From: CBDFJH01 sp965198095
GTDB taxonomy: Bacteria > Latescibacterota > UBA2968 > GCA-2709665
Assembly (NCBI GenBank): GCA_965198095.1
Contig: OZ240239.1
Location: forward strand, 682,001 to 746,000
DNA: 64,000 bases
Reading direction: 5' to 3'
In this document: positions 1-9,008 of the stretch, piece by piece
Layout: each line of letters starts with the position of its first letter
Position numbering within the stretch: the first letter of the stretch is position 1
The notes under the pieces: model-generated
What the model saw: the letters and a program-made list of their open reading frames with translations, nothing else
Database searches by the model: none
What the model was told of the DNA's origin: nothing
Position numbers and translations under genes: made by a program

Positions 1-285
1 CCCGATGAGCAAGCCCGCAGTATCGCCCAGGCGCTGGCGAGCGCTACAAACCCGGAGCCCCCGACGAATCATTTCGCGCTCCAGGTAGCCACCGGCGGCT
101 ATGAGGTTGCAGTCGTTTTCCTGCTGGGTCCATGGGATCTCGCCGGACCTTCCATTGTTGTCGAAGAGGCTGGCGGCAAGTTCACCGACCTTGAGGGAAG
201 GAACGAACTCACGAGCGGCGCAGCGATTTTCACGAATGGATATGTCCATGATGCTGTTCTCCAACTCATTTCGGAGGTAACCTGA
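1..285 (+). CDS. Inositol monophosphatase-family protein, C-terminal part (cut by window edge)
   Basis: The reading frame is open from base 1 to a TGA at 283-285 (94 residues). The segment GPWDLAGPSIVVEEAGG matches the conserved WD-x-A-x-G...EAGG motif 2 of the inositol monophosphatase / histidinol-phosphatase / CysQ superfamily, in which the Asp binds catalytic metal. Known family members are Mg-dependent phosphomonoesterases of the cytosol. The N-terminal metal site lies outside the window, so the substrate cannot be assigned. The next reading frame starts 5 bp downstream. Confidence 0.8.
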   Translation, partial: PDEQARSIAQALASATNPEPPTNHFALQVATGGYEVAVVFLLGPWDLAGPSIVVEEAGGKFTDLEGRNELTSGAAIFTNGYVHDAVLQLISEVT

Positions 286-289
286 ATCC

Positions 290-541
290 ATGGGACTCCT
301 GGATGACAACGCCGCCGTTGTAACCGGCGGGGGAAAGCGTCCCGGCAAGTCATTCGCTATGGCGATGGCACGGGAGAGCGCTGACGTTGCCATTGTCGGT
401 CGAGACTCTGGCGCGTTGAGCCAGGCACGCGAAGAAATTCGTGATGCCGACCCTGGTCACATCGTCAACATCACGACGCTGGGTGCCCGCGAGAGTCGGA
501 GCAGACCGGGAATCGTCAGCGGACACAGGATAATGACTTAG
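290..541 (+). pseudogene. Short-chain dehydrogenase/reductase, N-terminal fragment
   Basis: The ATG at 290 follows the upstream stop by 4 bp, with a GGAGG-like sequence before it, so the two genes were probably co-transcribed. The product begins MGLLDDNAAVVTGGGKRPG, the beta1-turn-alpha1 nucleotide-binding start of an SDR enzyme, and continues to the beta2 region (VAIVGRDSGAL). The frame ends after 83 residues, where SDR enzymes are about 250, and lacks the YxxxK catalytic site. After about residue 60 the sequence no longer resembles SDR. I read it as a 3'-truncated, inactive gene. Confidence 0.7.
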
Positions 542-556
542 AGGATCTTTTGGGAA

Positions 557-1417
557 GTGCCTAACCTTCGAGTGATGAGTTTTAACTTGGCTGGTGGATA
601 TGATGAGCATGAACCAGAAAACGCCTGGATCACTTCCGGGCGCTCTGCACTCGCCTGCGAGGTCATCAGCGACGCATCGCCTGACGTGATCGGCTTCCAG
701 GAAGTGCAGTGGCCAAATTTCGCTACATTAGGCGAAACTTTGAGCCGATACGACAGCTTTCAGGGCCCGCACGCGGATGAACCCCCCTACCTCTTCAACT
801 CTATCTTCTGGTGTCGCGAGCGGCTCCAACCCCTTTCCAAAGGTGGGTTCTGGATCAGTGACACGCCGGAGCGCTACTCGAACTCCTGGGCGTCTGCTGG
901 CGTCCGGGTAGCAACGTGGGTTCGATTTCGAGAAGTTGCGACGAGTATGACCATGCTTCACGTCAACGCGCATCTTGATCACATCAGCGAAGATGCCCGG
1001 ATCGAAGGCGCAGATCTGCTGAACCGGTGGATTACCGCAACCGCGCAACCGGATGAACTCCAACTGTTGACTGGAGACTTCAACTCCAACCCATGGCGAC
1101 CGGAGGTCGAAGAAGAGGCAGGAAGCGGTTGCACCTTCACGGATGCGATACATCGATTTCTGCTGGATGAGGGATTTGTAGACTCCTTCCTGAGCTCCGG
1201 GCTTCAAGACGGGCAAGAGTCGAATAGCTACCACGGCTATGAGGGAACAGGATACGATCTGCGTCGCCATCATCTGGCCTGGCGACCGGACTGGATCTTG
1301 TTCAGGTGCTCAGGCTTAGGGATCGATGTCGATAAATCCAGGATCTTGCGACATCACAAGGAGTCGCTCTACCCCAGTGATCACTATCCGGTTGTTTCGG
1401 ATCTGAACTGGACGTGA
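557..1417 (+). CDS. Endonuclease/exonuclease/phosphatase-fold hydrolase
   Basis: This 286-residue protein has the expected order of EEP-fold motifs: LRVMSFNL at the N-terminus, IGFQEVQ (metal-binding Glu), VNAHLDH (catalytic His/Asp region), GDFNSNP and the C-terminal SDHYPV (catalytic His). Known members are Mg-dependent phosphodiesterases such as exonuclease III-like nucleases, sphingomyelinases and inositol phosphatases. This is the short soluble type without a visible signal peptide. The GTG at 557 is preferred because the first beta strand (NLRVMSFNL) would be cut by the ATG at 575. The substrate is not predictable. Confidence 0.82.
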   Translation: MPNLRVMSFNLAGGYDEHEPENAWITSGRSALACEVISDASPDVIGFQEVQWPNFATLGETLSRYDSFQGPHADEPPYLFNSIFWCRERLQPLSKGGFWISDTPERYSNSWASAGVRVATWVRFREVATSMTMLHVNAHLDHISEDARIEGADLLNRWITATAQPDELQLLTGDFNSNPWRPEVEEEAGSGCTFTDAIHRFLLDEGFVDSFLSSGLQDGQESNSYHGYEGTGYDLRRHHLAWRPDWILFRCSGLGIDVDKSRILRHHKESLYPSDHYPVVSDLNWT

Positions 1418-1535
1418 CGGACCAGGAACGATCCCGCGTCGGCCGACGGCACCCAGGGCTTCGGCGCAATTGTGCCTGCGCCCGGATTCATCCCCTTCGG
1501 CCTCCGGCAACCTTGCCTCTGTCACGGCGGTTGCA

Positions 1536-1560
1536 AATAGGTCAAATATTTTGACCTATT
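1536..1560. repeat. 25-bp inverted repeat (operator- or insertion-end-like)
   Basis: Two perfect 11-bp arms (AATAGGTCAAA at 1536-1546 and its complement at 1550-1560) are separated by TAT. The site lies between the EEP hydrolase and the IS110-type remnant. It could be an operator or a scar of an insertion. It has no U-tract and so is not a typical terminator. Confidence 0.5.
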
Positions 1561-1644
1561 CAGTTTAGGGAAACCGCCGCGCCAGCCCGCTTCTCGGAAC
1601 AACAAGGTTCGCAAAGGCCCGAGAGCTTAGGTTTTCTCTTTCTG

Positions 1645-1870
1645 TCAAGCAATTTTTGTGGACGGCTGATAGAACTTTGTGCCGTCGAAGTCCTGATCGT
1701 ATGTGAGCATCCCCCAGAGATGGGACGCAACAGCTTCCGCGTGACAGCGACGACAGCTTGCAGGGCTTCTTGCCCGCTGCCAGGGGCTCTTGATAGAACG
1801 CTCTCACATTCGGTTCGTGGCGCAGCGCGACAAGCGCCGGCATATATAGCGCGTGATTGCACGGGCGTTT
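1645..1870 (-). pseudogene. IS110-family transposase, C-terminal remnant with two frameshifts
   Basis: Read on the minus strand, three frames join to give an IS110-type C-terminus. They are ALYMPALVALRHEPNVRAFY...AAGK, then ALQAVVAVTRKLL, then HLWGMLTYDQDFDG...STKIA with a TGA at 1645-1647. IS110 transposases end with the same pattern (helix ALVAxRHNP..AFY, AAGK, ALVAVMRKLL, GML). Only the last 75 or so residues remain and two frameshifts break them, so the copy is dead. No IS ends were identified. Confidence 0.7.
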
Positions 1871-1883
1871 TTGTGGAACAGCC

Positions 1884-3077
1884 ATGATTCCCCGCAAGAG
1901 ATTGGACATCGGATGGCGTGATCTGCTCTTTGGCATGGCCCAATGCCTGGCAGCCGACAGACGCGTGGAGGTCCATGCGGCTTGCCAGAAGAGCACGGGC
2001 GCCCCTGATCAGGCCTTGTTTTTCCTCTCGGCTCGCAGCGGCTTCGATGCCTATCTCCAGGTCGCCCGGTTCCCCCCGGGGTCGCATATCCTGGTGTCCG
2101 CCATCACCATTCCCGACATGCTCGAAATCATCCGGGGCCACGGTCTGGTCCCCGTGCCGGTCGATCTGGATCCGGTGACGCTTCGGCCCGATCCGGGCAG
2201 CCTGGAAGGGGGACTCACCGACAGGACCGTCGCCGTGTTGGCGACCCATCTCTTTGGCGCCCGCATCCCCATGGACCCCCTGGCAGACTTCGCCCGCCGA
2301 CACGGCCTCGTGCTGTTGGAAGACTGCGCCCAGGCCTACTGGGGCGATGGCTTTACCGGCCATCCAGCCAGCCAGGTGCGGATGTTCAGCTTCGGTCCCA
2401 TCAAATACAATACCGCGTTGGGGGGCGGCCTGCTTTTCTTCGGCGACCCCCTCCTGCGAGAAAAGGTGAGGCAGCTCCAGCAAGGGTATCCCGTACAAAG
2501 CAGGGGCCGGTTTTTCCGGCGCCTGGCCAAATACGGCATTGTCCTCCTGCTTAACAGACCCGGGCCCTATACCATCCTGTGCGCCCTGTGCCGCCTGGCA
2601 GGCAGGTCTCACGAGACCGTGTGCTACTGGGCCACACGCGGTTTCAGGGGGACGGAAGTGCTGAGAAAACTTCGCCGGCAGCCCTGCGGAGCCTTGTTGT
2701 CTTTGTTGGCGAGGCGCCTGCGCTCGGACGCCCGAGACCGGATCGAGTGCCGGCGCCGACAGGCGTCGGCGTTTCTCCGCAGCGTTCCGGACCTTTGCTG
2801 CCCGGGCCACGGACCGCGGCACTCCTACTGGCTCTTCGTCGTCCGCGTCGGCAACGCCGAGGACTTGCGCTCGCGACTCTGGGCAGCCGGCTTCGACGCC
2901 CACTTGTGGCCGCCGTCGCTGTCCGTGGTTCCGCCTGATCGGGATCTGCGGGACCAGGCGCCCACAGAGGTTCTCGCCCTGCAACGGCAATTGCTGTTCT
3001 TGCCGGTGTATGCCGAAGTGGGGCAAGCCCGTCTGGATCAGCTAGGCCGCCTTGTGCGCCGATGGGCATCCGGGTGA
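1884..3077 (+). CDS. DegT/DnrJ/EryC1/StrS-family PLP-dependent aminotransferase
   Basis: The 397-residue product starts at ATG 1884 (MIPRKRLDIGW), the usual start of this family; an upstream TTG at 1857 is less likely. Visible family features are the early GFDAYLQVARFPPG region, the VLLEDCAQAY strand (Asp contacting the PLP pyridine nitrogen) and the FSFGPIKYNTALGGG segment, whose Lys is the expected Schiff-base residue. Relatives make amino sugars of surface polysaccharides or antibiotics, or are non-catalytic homologues. No sugar-nucleotide genes lie nearby, so the role is unknown. It is flanked by a transposase remnant and a MITE, which suggests a transferred or stranded gene. Confidence 0.8.
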   Translation: MIPRKRLDIGWRDLLFGMAQCLAADRRVEVHAACQKSTGAPDQALFFLSARSGFDAYLQVARFPPGSHILVSAITIPDMLEIIRGHGLVPVPVDLDPVTLRPDPGSLEGGLTDRTVAVLATHLFGARIPMDPLADFARRHGLVLLEDCAQAYWGDGFTGHPASQVRMFSFGPIKYNTALGGGLLFFGDPLLREKVRQLQQGYPVQSRGRFFRRLAKYGIVLLLNRPGPYTILCALCRLAGRSHETVCYWATRGFRGTEVLRKLRRQPCGALLSLLARRLRSDARDRIECRRRQASAFLRSVPDLCCPGHGPRHSYWLFVVRVGNAEDLRSRLWAAGFDAHLWPPSLSVVPPDRDLRDQAPTEVLALQRQLLFLPVYAEVGQARLDQLGRLVRRWASG

Positions 3078-3165
3078 CGCATCCGGAACGTTTCCCGAAT
3101 TGCGTCTCATCGCCGTAGACCAACTTTGTTTCCGCACGCATTCACGACACAAATCCCAACCGACT

Positions 3166-3602
3166 GTTTTGGTGCAATAACTGGAAAGCCCAGGATGCAC
3201 GCAGATTGTTCAGATTTTCAGGAGTGATTCGGGCCAGATGTCATCGCGGCCGTGGCGTTCCGGCTCTCTAGCTGCTTCGGCGTTTCTCCTCCCCAGGGGT
3301 TAGGGCCCTCTGTGGGACGGGGTCAGGTGCGGGGGCGGATGTGGGGGCGAATGGAAATTCGCGGCGGGGGGGCGGGTCCCGCGGTGGGCATAAGGCGGGG
3401 GGAGGAGTTCATTCCTTTCGCGGCGCCAATACCTTCCAGTGAGGCTGAGTCGCCACGGCCCGAGCCTCCCCGGCGTTTGAGGGGCCTGCCTGCAGCGCGG
3501 TGCGCCGCGCAGGCAGGCGCCCTTCTTTTGTCACCTTTTCTTGGGCGGACAAGAAAAGGTGAGCATGAGTGACTTTCCTAACCTTTTTATGAATTATTCA
3601 GG
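3166..3602 (+). mobile_element. MITE copy A (left end truncated)
   Basis: Homology to the other copies begins near GTTTTGGTGCAATAAC and runs to the right terminal repeat TTTATGAATTATTCAGG ending at 3602. The left terminal repeat is missing. Near the right end is a perfect 13-bp hairpin, TCACCTTTTCTTG / CAAGAAAAGGTGA. Like copy E it carries an extra GC-rich palindrome (GCCTGCCTGC...GCAGGCAGGC, about 3485-3521) that copies B and C lack. Confidence 0.75.
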
Positions 3603-3742
3603 TTGGGAATACCTCAGGCTTGGCTCTCCACCAAGCTGCCTTGAGATCAGAAAGCGATATCGTGGTCCACCTATTGCCTTGACCTGCTTGCCTTGAACGC
3701 TCTCCGAAATTACAGATGACGCTCCTTGCCCCGACCAAGTTG

Positions 3743-4027
3743 CTACTCCATCCGATCCTTGAGAGGAACGATCACCTCGTCAATCCAATTTCCCGTCCGC
3801 CCTTCTTGAACTGATAGCCAGGCACGATTCATGCGAGCACAAAATGTGACCTCCAGAGTACCTCGACGATCTCCCTTCTTGAAATGCCAATGAAGGGATC
3901 CCGGACAACTCTTGAGGGTGCCCTTCAATGTCAAACGAAGGCCGAAAGATTCGCATGTCTGTTCAAGAACGGCAGGGACCCATCTCTCATTCGACGTACG
4001 GCCAAGACTTATCCCAATGCTTCGCAT
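3743..4027 (-). CDS. Small conserved-looking hypothetical protein
   Basis: The 94-residue frame reads like a real protein, with evenly spaced Trp residues and the motif LHWHFKKGDRRGTLEVT followed by RAWLSVQEGR and WIDEVIVPL. It is arginine-rich, has no membrane segment and no Cys pair. I do not recognise the family. Its size and isolation are those of a cassette gene, although no attC-like site was found beside it. The first 30 residues are less convincing and the start may be internal. Confidence 0.4.
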   Translation of the reverse strand: MRSIGISLGRTSNERWVPAVLEQTCESFGLRLTLKGTLKSCPGSLHWHFKKGDRRGTLEVTFCARMNRAWLSVQEGRTGNWIDEVIVPLKDRME

Positions 4028-4197
4028 ACGAATTCACCGAGCGACCTTCATCAGGTGTGGAAAAACAGAGGGACTTGCTCATGAAGCCTGACTGTTTTGG
4101 GATTGTAGACGCATCGCCTGTTACAGGCTTTCGATATGATGGCGACAAGCCGCCTGCGGTTCGTACCGACTCTCTCCTGGTCAAGCTCGCACTTTTT

Positions 4198-4650
4198 TCA
4201 TCCTGACAGGTCGTGCTCCAGCACCACCAGATCTTCGCGCGCGAGGCGCCCATCCGTGGAGTAGCCGTAGATGACATCAACGCCGGAGTCGATGAGGGCA
4301 TCGTACTTGATCGACTGGAGCATTGGACGAATCACGGCCGGCTCGAAGCCGTACGCCGTGCGCAACCCCGGAAGACCATCCGAGCGCCCGATGAAGTCCG
4401 GCGTGAAGCCGGCGCGAAGCTGTGCTCCCTCCCGGGCGAGATCGCTCAGCGTCCTCAGCCCGAACCGCTCCGCCGTCTCCCGGCGCACGGCCATGGCGTA
4501 GGTGTTCTCGAATCCCAGCGGCGCGAGCCAACGCAAGTCCCAGCACTCGCGATACGTCTCCACCACATAGCGGAACACGGTCTCGGCGTCGGCGCGCATG
4601 TCCTCTTCCAGAGTGGCCCTCAGTGCGGTACCCGTGTACTATGGAGTCGA
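4198..4650 (-). pseudogene. OpuBC/QAT-type glycine-betaine/choline-binding protein, C-terminal fragment
   Basis: The minus-strand frame reads YTGTALRATLEEDM...LGFENTYAMAVRRETAERFGL...RAGFTPDFIGRSDGLPGL...IKYDALIDSGVDVIYGYSTDGRL, ending LVVLEHDLSG at 4198. This is the second lobe of substrate-binding domains of OpuBC/ProX-like osmoprotectant ABC importers. A TAG lies just before the YTGT segment at about 4640, and no first lobe, signal peptide or permease follows. The gene is truncated and probably dead. Confidence 0.72.
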
Positions 4651-4774
4651 CGGGCATGTACTTGCGCCCGGTGAACGCGGTGCTCAAGACGGATTCTCGC
4701 TCATGGTCGTGAACACCCGCCAAGCGGAGCTTCTTGCTCCAGCCGCAGCCCGACCATCCTGAACTCGTTCCTCG

Positions 4775-7372
4775 TCAGAACGAGACCGTCGCGGTCATCG
4801 AAATCGTCCTCGGTGCGCCCAGCCAGGCTGCGTTCTCGGTGATAGCGGACAGGAAAGCCGTGTCGTTCAGGTTGTTGGCCACGATCGAGAACTCCGTCGA
4901 ACGCAGCAGATCGCTCAGCGCCTCGCCCGAGAAACGGACGTAAGCGTCCACCACCCAATAGGCGTCCGCATACCAGTCCGCCGTCAGGCTGACGCGCCGC
5001 GTCGACGTGTACTTGGCCGACAGCCCGCCGCCGAGGGGTCCGCTGCGGTCGAGCGAAAGGACCCACAGCCGAGCCGGTACGCCGGTAACGTCGGTCCCCG
5101 CCACGATGCCCTGGTTCGCATCGACGAGCGGATCATCGGTCCCGATGTACTCCGAGTCGTTTTGCGTGACGGCCGTGTAGAACGATGTTCGCCCCGGCAT
5201 CTGCACCGTGGCGGCAAACTCGACGCCACTCGTTTCGATGCCGCCCGCGTTGAAGTAGGCCCCGCCTCCCGGGATGAGGTAGTTGGGACCAGCGGGCGTT
5301 TGAGGGCCGAGGTAGAAGATCCGGTTCTGGAAATCGATGGAATACCAGACGGCGCTGAACGCGACCCGCTCCCCGGCATACTGCATCCCGACGTCGATGT
5401 TCGAGGCGGTCTCGGGCTCGAGGAGTTCCAGACTCCGGCCCGGGACCTCAAGCAGCGTGCTGCTGATCGCCTTGAAGTTCTCGGCATAGCCGGCGAACAG
5501 GTCGAGGCCCCTGACCGACGTCTCGTACGTGACACCGCCCGAGAAGAGCAGATCCGAATCGGAATCGACCTCGAGCGCGGGATCGACCCGGAACTGGTCC
5601 TCGCGCGACAAGCCGATGTGGAACTGCTTGATGCCACCGCTCAGGGCGAGCCGACCGACATAAAGCGTCTCTTCCACGTACCACTTGAAGACGTGCTGCG
5701 GGAAGTCCCACTCGTACTGGTGCCAGTAGGCCTGCTCGTCCCACTTGAAGCTGAGCGTGGGATCCAGCATGCGGTGCCAGTCACGGCCAAGGTCGCGCCG
5801 CGAGCCCTCGTACCAGATGCCGGCGCGCAGCGCGCTGCCAGCCCTGCCAAGGGTAGCGGACCATTCTTCGTCGAGGGTTAGGCCGAAGCGGTCCTTCCCG
5901 TAGTGGCTGTGGCGGTACGACTGCACCGCCGTGGCCCCCGGGTGGCACGTCGGGTCGACGACCGGGCCACCTGACCCGTAGTAGTTGAAGATGTAGGACG
6001 ACGTGCATCCGGGCGTCGGTGCGACGGCGACGCCTTCACCGTCCACGAAGCGGATGAGCCCGAGCTGCACGCCACCCCGTACCGGCGCGTGGCCCGTCAG
6101 CTCCGATTCCGGTCCGCCGCCGTCGTCGACAACGTCGACGATGTAAGGGGGCAGCCAGTCGCCGCGGCCTCGGTTGCGATGGTAGTAGACAGCCGCACTC
6201 AGCGAACTTAGCTCGCTGAACGACCAGTCCGCCCTCAGGTAGGCGAGCGTGTTGTTCCGCCGAGTCTGCCATCCAGGCCGGTAGAACTGATTCAGGTACG
6301 GCACGCCCGGCCAGTCGCCGACCAGCCGGTCCCAGCGAGGGTTGGCCCTGAAGTCGGCATCGCTGTAGAGCCGCTGGTAGGTATCCTCGTGGATGACGTC
6401 GTAGGAGACGTAGCTGGTAAGATCGAGGCGGCCGTGCGCCGAAACGAGTTTGGCGGCGACGTGCTCCCGTTCGTTCCTCGCGGAGCCCTGCACCCAGTCG
6501 GTCGCCTCCTGCCGGACCGCGGCGATCCAGGCCCGCGTCTCACCGCCGAACAACGGTCCCGTGTCGACCCGCATGGAAAATCGCTCGCCGTCGTTCTCGC
6601 CGATCGTGGCGGACGCGGTGTAGGTGCGCTCTGCCGCCGGATCGTCCGTGAGGTAGTTGAAGGTGCCGCCCAGCGCCTCGACCGACCGGGAGGCGATGTC
6701 GGCCGTGCCCTGCGATACCTCGACGCTTTGGAGGTTCATCGGGTCGACGAACCGGTTCGCCTTGGCGCCGCTGAAGTAGTCGGACGTGCCGTTCGGAAAG
6801 CCGTCGATGGTAGTGCCGATCTGCGCCTCGCTGATGGTCACCTGGAAGCCGCGCACGGCGACGTTGCTCGACCAGTCGTCGAAGCCGTAGGCGTCCCCCT
6901 CCTGGACCGATACTCCGGGGAGGTTGTCCACCGCCGCCGTCACGCTGGTGATGTTCGACTGCTGCCGGATCATCGACTCGGGGACGAAGTTGCGGGCAAA
7001 GATCCGGGCCTCCTCGGCGACGACCATTTCATCGAGGTAAAGCGCGGCGGGATCCATCCGCAACGCGATGGGCACGGTCTGACCGGCAGCCACAACGACC
7101 GTAACCTCCACGCTCGCATAGCCGATCAAGTCCGCCATCAGCTCGTGCGTGCCGGGCGGCACGTCGTGGATGATAAAGCGGCCTTGCGCATCCGACGCCC
7201 CACCCAGATTCAGGGCCGGAATATAGACCTCCACCCCCTCCAGTCCGTCCCCGCTTTCCGCATCAACCACCGTGCCCGTGACGGTTCCGACAGATTGCGC
7301 CCGAACCGCATACGCGGAGAAAAACAACCCCGCGCATACCAGAATCGAACTATACCTGCCCAGCAGCTTCAT
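4775..7372 (-). CDS. TonB-dependent outer-membrane receptor with CarboxypepD_reg domain
   Basis: The 865-residue protein opens with a signal peptide (MKLLGRYSSILVCAGLFF, cleavage after YAVRAQ). A carboxypeptidase-regulatory-like beta domain follows (about 28-110, GTVTGTVVDAESGDGLEGV). The plug domain is at about 125-235 (NLPGVSV, VAVRGFQV, IDGFPNG, QSVEVSQGTADI), and a beta-barrel ends in the expected terminal Phe (TATVSF). Such receptors import siderophores, cobalamin or glycans with TonB-ExbBD energy. This domain order is common in Bacteroidota-, Acidobacteriota- and Gemmatimonadota-like bacteria. No SusD partner or transporter gene adjoins it, so the ligand is unknown. A two-residue Cys pair in a barrel loop (CTSSY...DPTC) may form a disulfide. 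Confidence 0.93.
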   Translation of the reverse strand: MKLLGRYSSILVCAGLFFSAYAVRAQSVGTVTGTVVDAESGDGLEGVEVYIPALNLGGASDAQGRFIIHDVPPGTHELMADLIGYASVEVTVVVAAGQTVPIALRMDPAALYLDEMVVAEEARIFARNFVPESMIRQQSNITSVTAAVDNLPGVSVQEGDAYGFDDWSSNVAVRGFQVTISEAQIGTTIDGFPNGTSDYFSGAKANRFVDPMNLQSVEVSQGTADIASRSVEALGGTFNYLTDDPAAERTYTASATIGENDGERFSMRVDTGPLFGGETRAWIAAVRQEATDWVQGSARNEREHVAAKLVSAHGRLDLTSYVSYDVIHEDTYQRLYSDADFRANPRWDRLVGDWPGVPYLNQFYRPGWQTRRNNTLAYLRADWSFSELSSLSAAVYYHRNRGRGDWLPPYIVDVVDDGGGPESELTGHAPVRGGVQLGLIRFVDGEGVAVAPTPGCTSSYIFNYYGSGGPVVDPTCHPGATAVQSYRHSHYGKDRFGLTLDEEWSATLGRAGSALRAGIWYEGSRRDLGRDWHRMLDPTLSFKWDEQAYWHQYEWDFPQHVFKWYVEETLYVGRLALSGGIKQFHIGLSREDQFRVDPALEVDSDSDLLFSGGVTYETSVRGLDLFAGYAENFKAISSTLLEVPGRSLELLEPETASNIDVGMQYAGERVAFSAVWYSIDFQNRIFYLGPQTPAGPNYLIPGGGAYFNAGGIETSGVEFAATVQMPGRTSFYTAVTQNDSEYIGTDDPLVDANQGIVAGTDVTGVPARLWVLSLDRSGPLGGGLSAKYTSTRRVSLTADWYADAYWVVDAYVRFSGEALSDLLRSTEFSIVANNLNDTAFLSAITENAAWLGAPRTISMTATVSF

Positions 7373-7565
7373 AGGACCTCCTCGTCCGGTCGTTTAAAGC
7401 GTCCGCACACTCGTGCGAATGAGACCTGCCCGTTTTCCTTACCGCCGGGACGGCTTCCATATCCGCCCGCCTGATATTCCCGTCAGTGCCACACCTATTG
7501 AAGGGAACTCGCCTCGAACGTCTTGCCACGAATATTTCGCGGATGCGGTCGTTGAGCTCGGCGCG

Positions 7566-8285
7566 TTAAACGTTGGACGCCTCCCGGTTGAAGTCGACCA
7601 AGGCGTTCACGTACGCAGTCGTGGATTCGAGCAACAGGTTGAAACGCGCTTTGGAAACAGGACCGCGATCCTCTTCGACACACGCGTCAGATATGATACG
7701 GACGCCCACATACCTGATGTTGTTGATCGCACAGACATCCACAATCGCCGCCGATTCCCAATTCGTCGCCGCAGCTCCGCTCTTCGCGGCCACTTTGTCC
7801 CGGAGGTGCTGATCATAAATGTCCATATCTCCACAAATCACGGAAGCCTTCCTCAGCGTCACATCAGAAATGGCTGACAGAGACCGCTCGAACCGGTCTA
7901 TCGAAGACGTGGACCTGAGGAAAAGATGCGCTCTCAATAAATCCTGTTCGCTCCGAATCTCCGGCCTGTTCGGTGCGTCAAGCTCAGAAACGCCGTTGAT
8001 TAGGACAAGATCTCCGACGCCTACAGTGTCCGTCAATCCACCCGCAAAGCCGAACTCGAAGAATGTGTCGACTCGATACTCGTCGATGATCATTTGACAC
8101 ATCGACGCCGCCCTCACCTTGCCCATGCCCGACTGCACGACGCGCCACCTGTTTCCTCCATCGCACCCCTCGAACCGGAGCCTGCCGTTCCAGTCGACCG
8201 GATCGCTCGAATCCCGGCCCAGCGCGCGGAGAAGTGCCCGCGTCTCATCCGCGTAAGCGGTCATCATGCACAGTCTTGAACGCAT
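7566..8285 (-). CDS. MTA/SAH nucleosidase-like protein (PNP/UDP phosphorylase superfamily)
   Basis: From ATG 8285 (MRSRLCMMTAYADE; the inner ATG 8264 is also possible) the product is about 239 residues. It shows the nucleoside-phosphorylase fold: MTAYADETRALL, VVQSGMGKVRAAS (phosphate/ribose loop), FFEFGFAGGLTDTVGVGDLVLI, the ribose-binding TNWESAAIVDVC region with its catalytic Glu, and VGVRIISDAC (Asp general acid). MTA/SAH nucleosidases use the same motifs to hydrolyse methylthioadenosine and S-adenosylhomocysteine. Its TAA lies in GTTTAACGCGCC, which may be the start of the last cassette palindrome of the array. Confidence 0.78.
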   Translation of the reverse strand: MRSRLCMMTAYADETRALLRALGRDSSDPVDWNGRLRFEGCDGGNRWRVVQSGMGKVRAASMCQMIIDEYRVDTFFEFGFAGGLTDTVGVGDLVLINGVSELDAPNRPEIRSEQDLLRAHLFLRSTSSIDRFERSLSAISDVTLRKASVICGDMDIYDQHLRDKVAAKSGAAATNWESAAIVDVCAINNIRYVGVRIISDACVEEDRGPVSKARFNLLLESTTAYVNALVDFNREASNV

Positions 8286-9008
8286 AGATTCGACTCGGCA
8301 GCGTAATTGACGCGACGGCCGCGCACGCGGGCGCCGAGACACAAGCAGGTGCGTCGTACACGCGGGGCAGCCAACGGGTCCGCTGGTTCCTTTACACATT
8401 CACGTTGTAGTTCAAATCTGGCGGAGGGATGGGGCGCTTGCCAGGGTTTGACGGGTATGGCGACGCTTGATTTCCCCCCACCGGCGCGCCTACGGGCTCA
8501 CGCCCGTGGCTTGCCGACTCCCCCCCAAGGGGGGAGTAATCCGTGATGTCCTGCCGCGGCAGGCAGGCCGTAGACTCCACACCCTACCCTTGACCCTCTA
8601 TCGTTAACACCAATCCCTGAGCAGGCAGCACGAACAAACATGTACCCATTTTGCGGAGAAATCACACTGTAAGACTCTAAAAACGTTTTGCGACGATCCG
8701 AATAAACGTTAAATCCTGGTCCTTGTCGGCTGTCAGAATATCTGAATCGCCTGACCGACCGGGCTTGCGCGGGGCGAAGTCGGACAAGAATCCTTCTGAG
8801 AAGAAGCTATTCCAATTGGTGTTCGAGCGGGCTGACCGGAAGGACGGTACGGTGGTGGGCGTCCGTCACTTCACCGATTCCAGTTGTGACTGCGACATCT
8901 GCGCTTCCATACCAAATAGGATTCCTTCAAGACACACTATGGCTTCGATCGTATCCCGCAATCATTCCGAAGATGGCGGTGCTGCCCACGTGCTACACGC
9001 GGCGATTC
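8286..9008. other. Non-coding interval with hairpins, no gene recognised
   Basis: About 720 bp without a convincing gene on either strand. It holds a perfect hairpin CTCCCCCC-(CAA)-GGGGGGAG near 8518-8536, a hairpin ACGGGC/GCCCGT near 8492-8507, and a GCAGGCAGG palindrome near 8553-8570 of the type seen in MITE copies A and E. Several short frames at 8720-9070 have no recognisable motifs. The last 60 bp, CACGTGCTACACGCGGCGATTC.., precede the creatininase stop and may be a degenerate attC. Confidence 0.4.

Noticed and set aside
4775..7474. Long plus-strand frames opposite the TonB receptor (such as 6389-7474)
   Set aside because: They are antisense shadows of a GC-rich gene: low-complexity Arg/Gly/Asp-rich translations with no motif, while the minus strand encodes a complete receptor.
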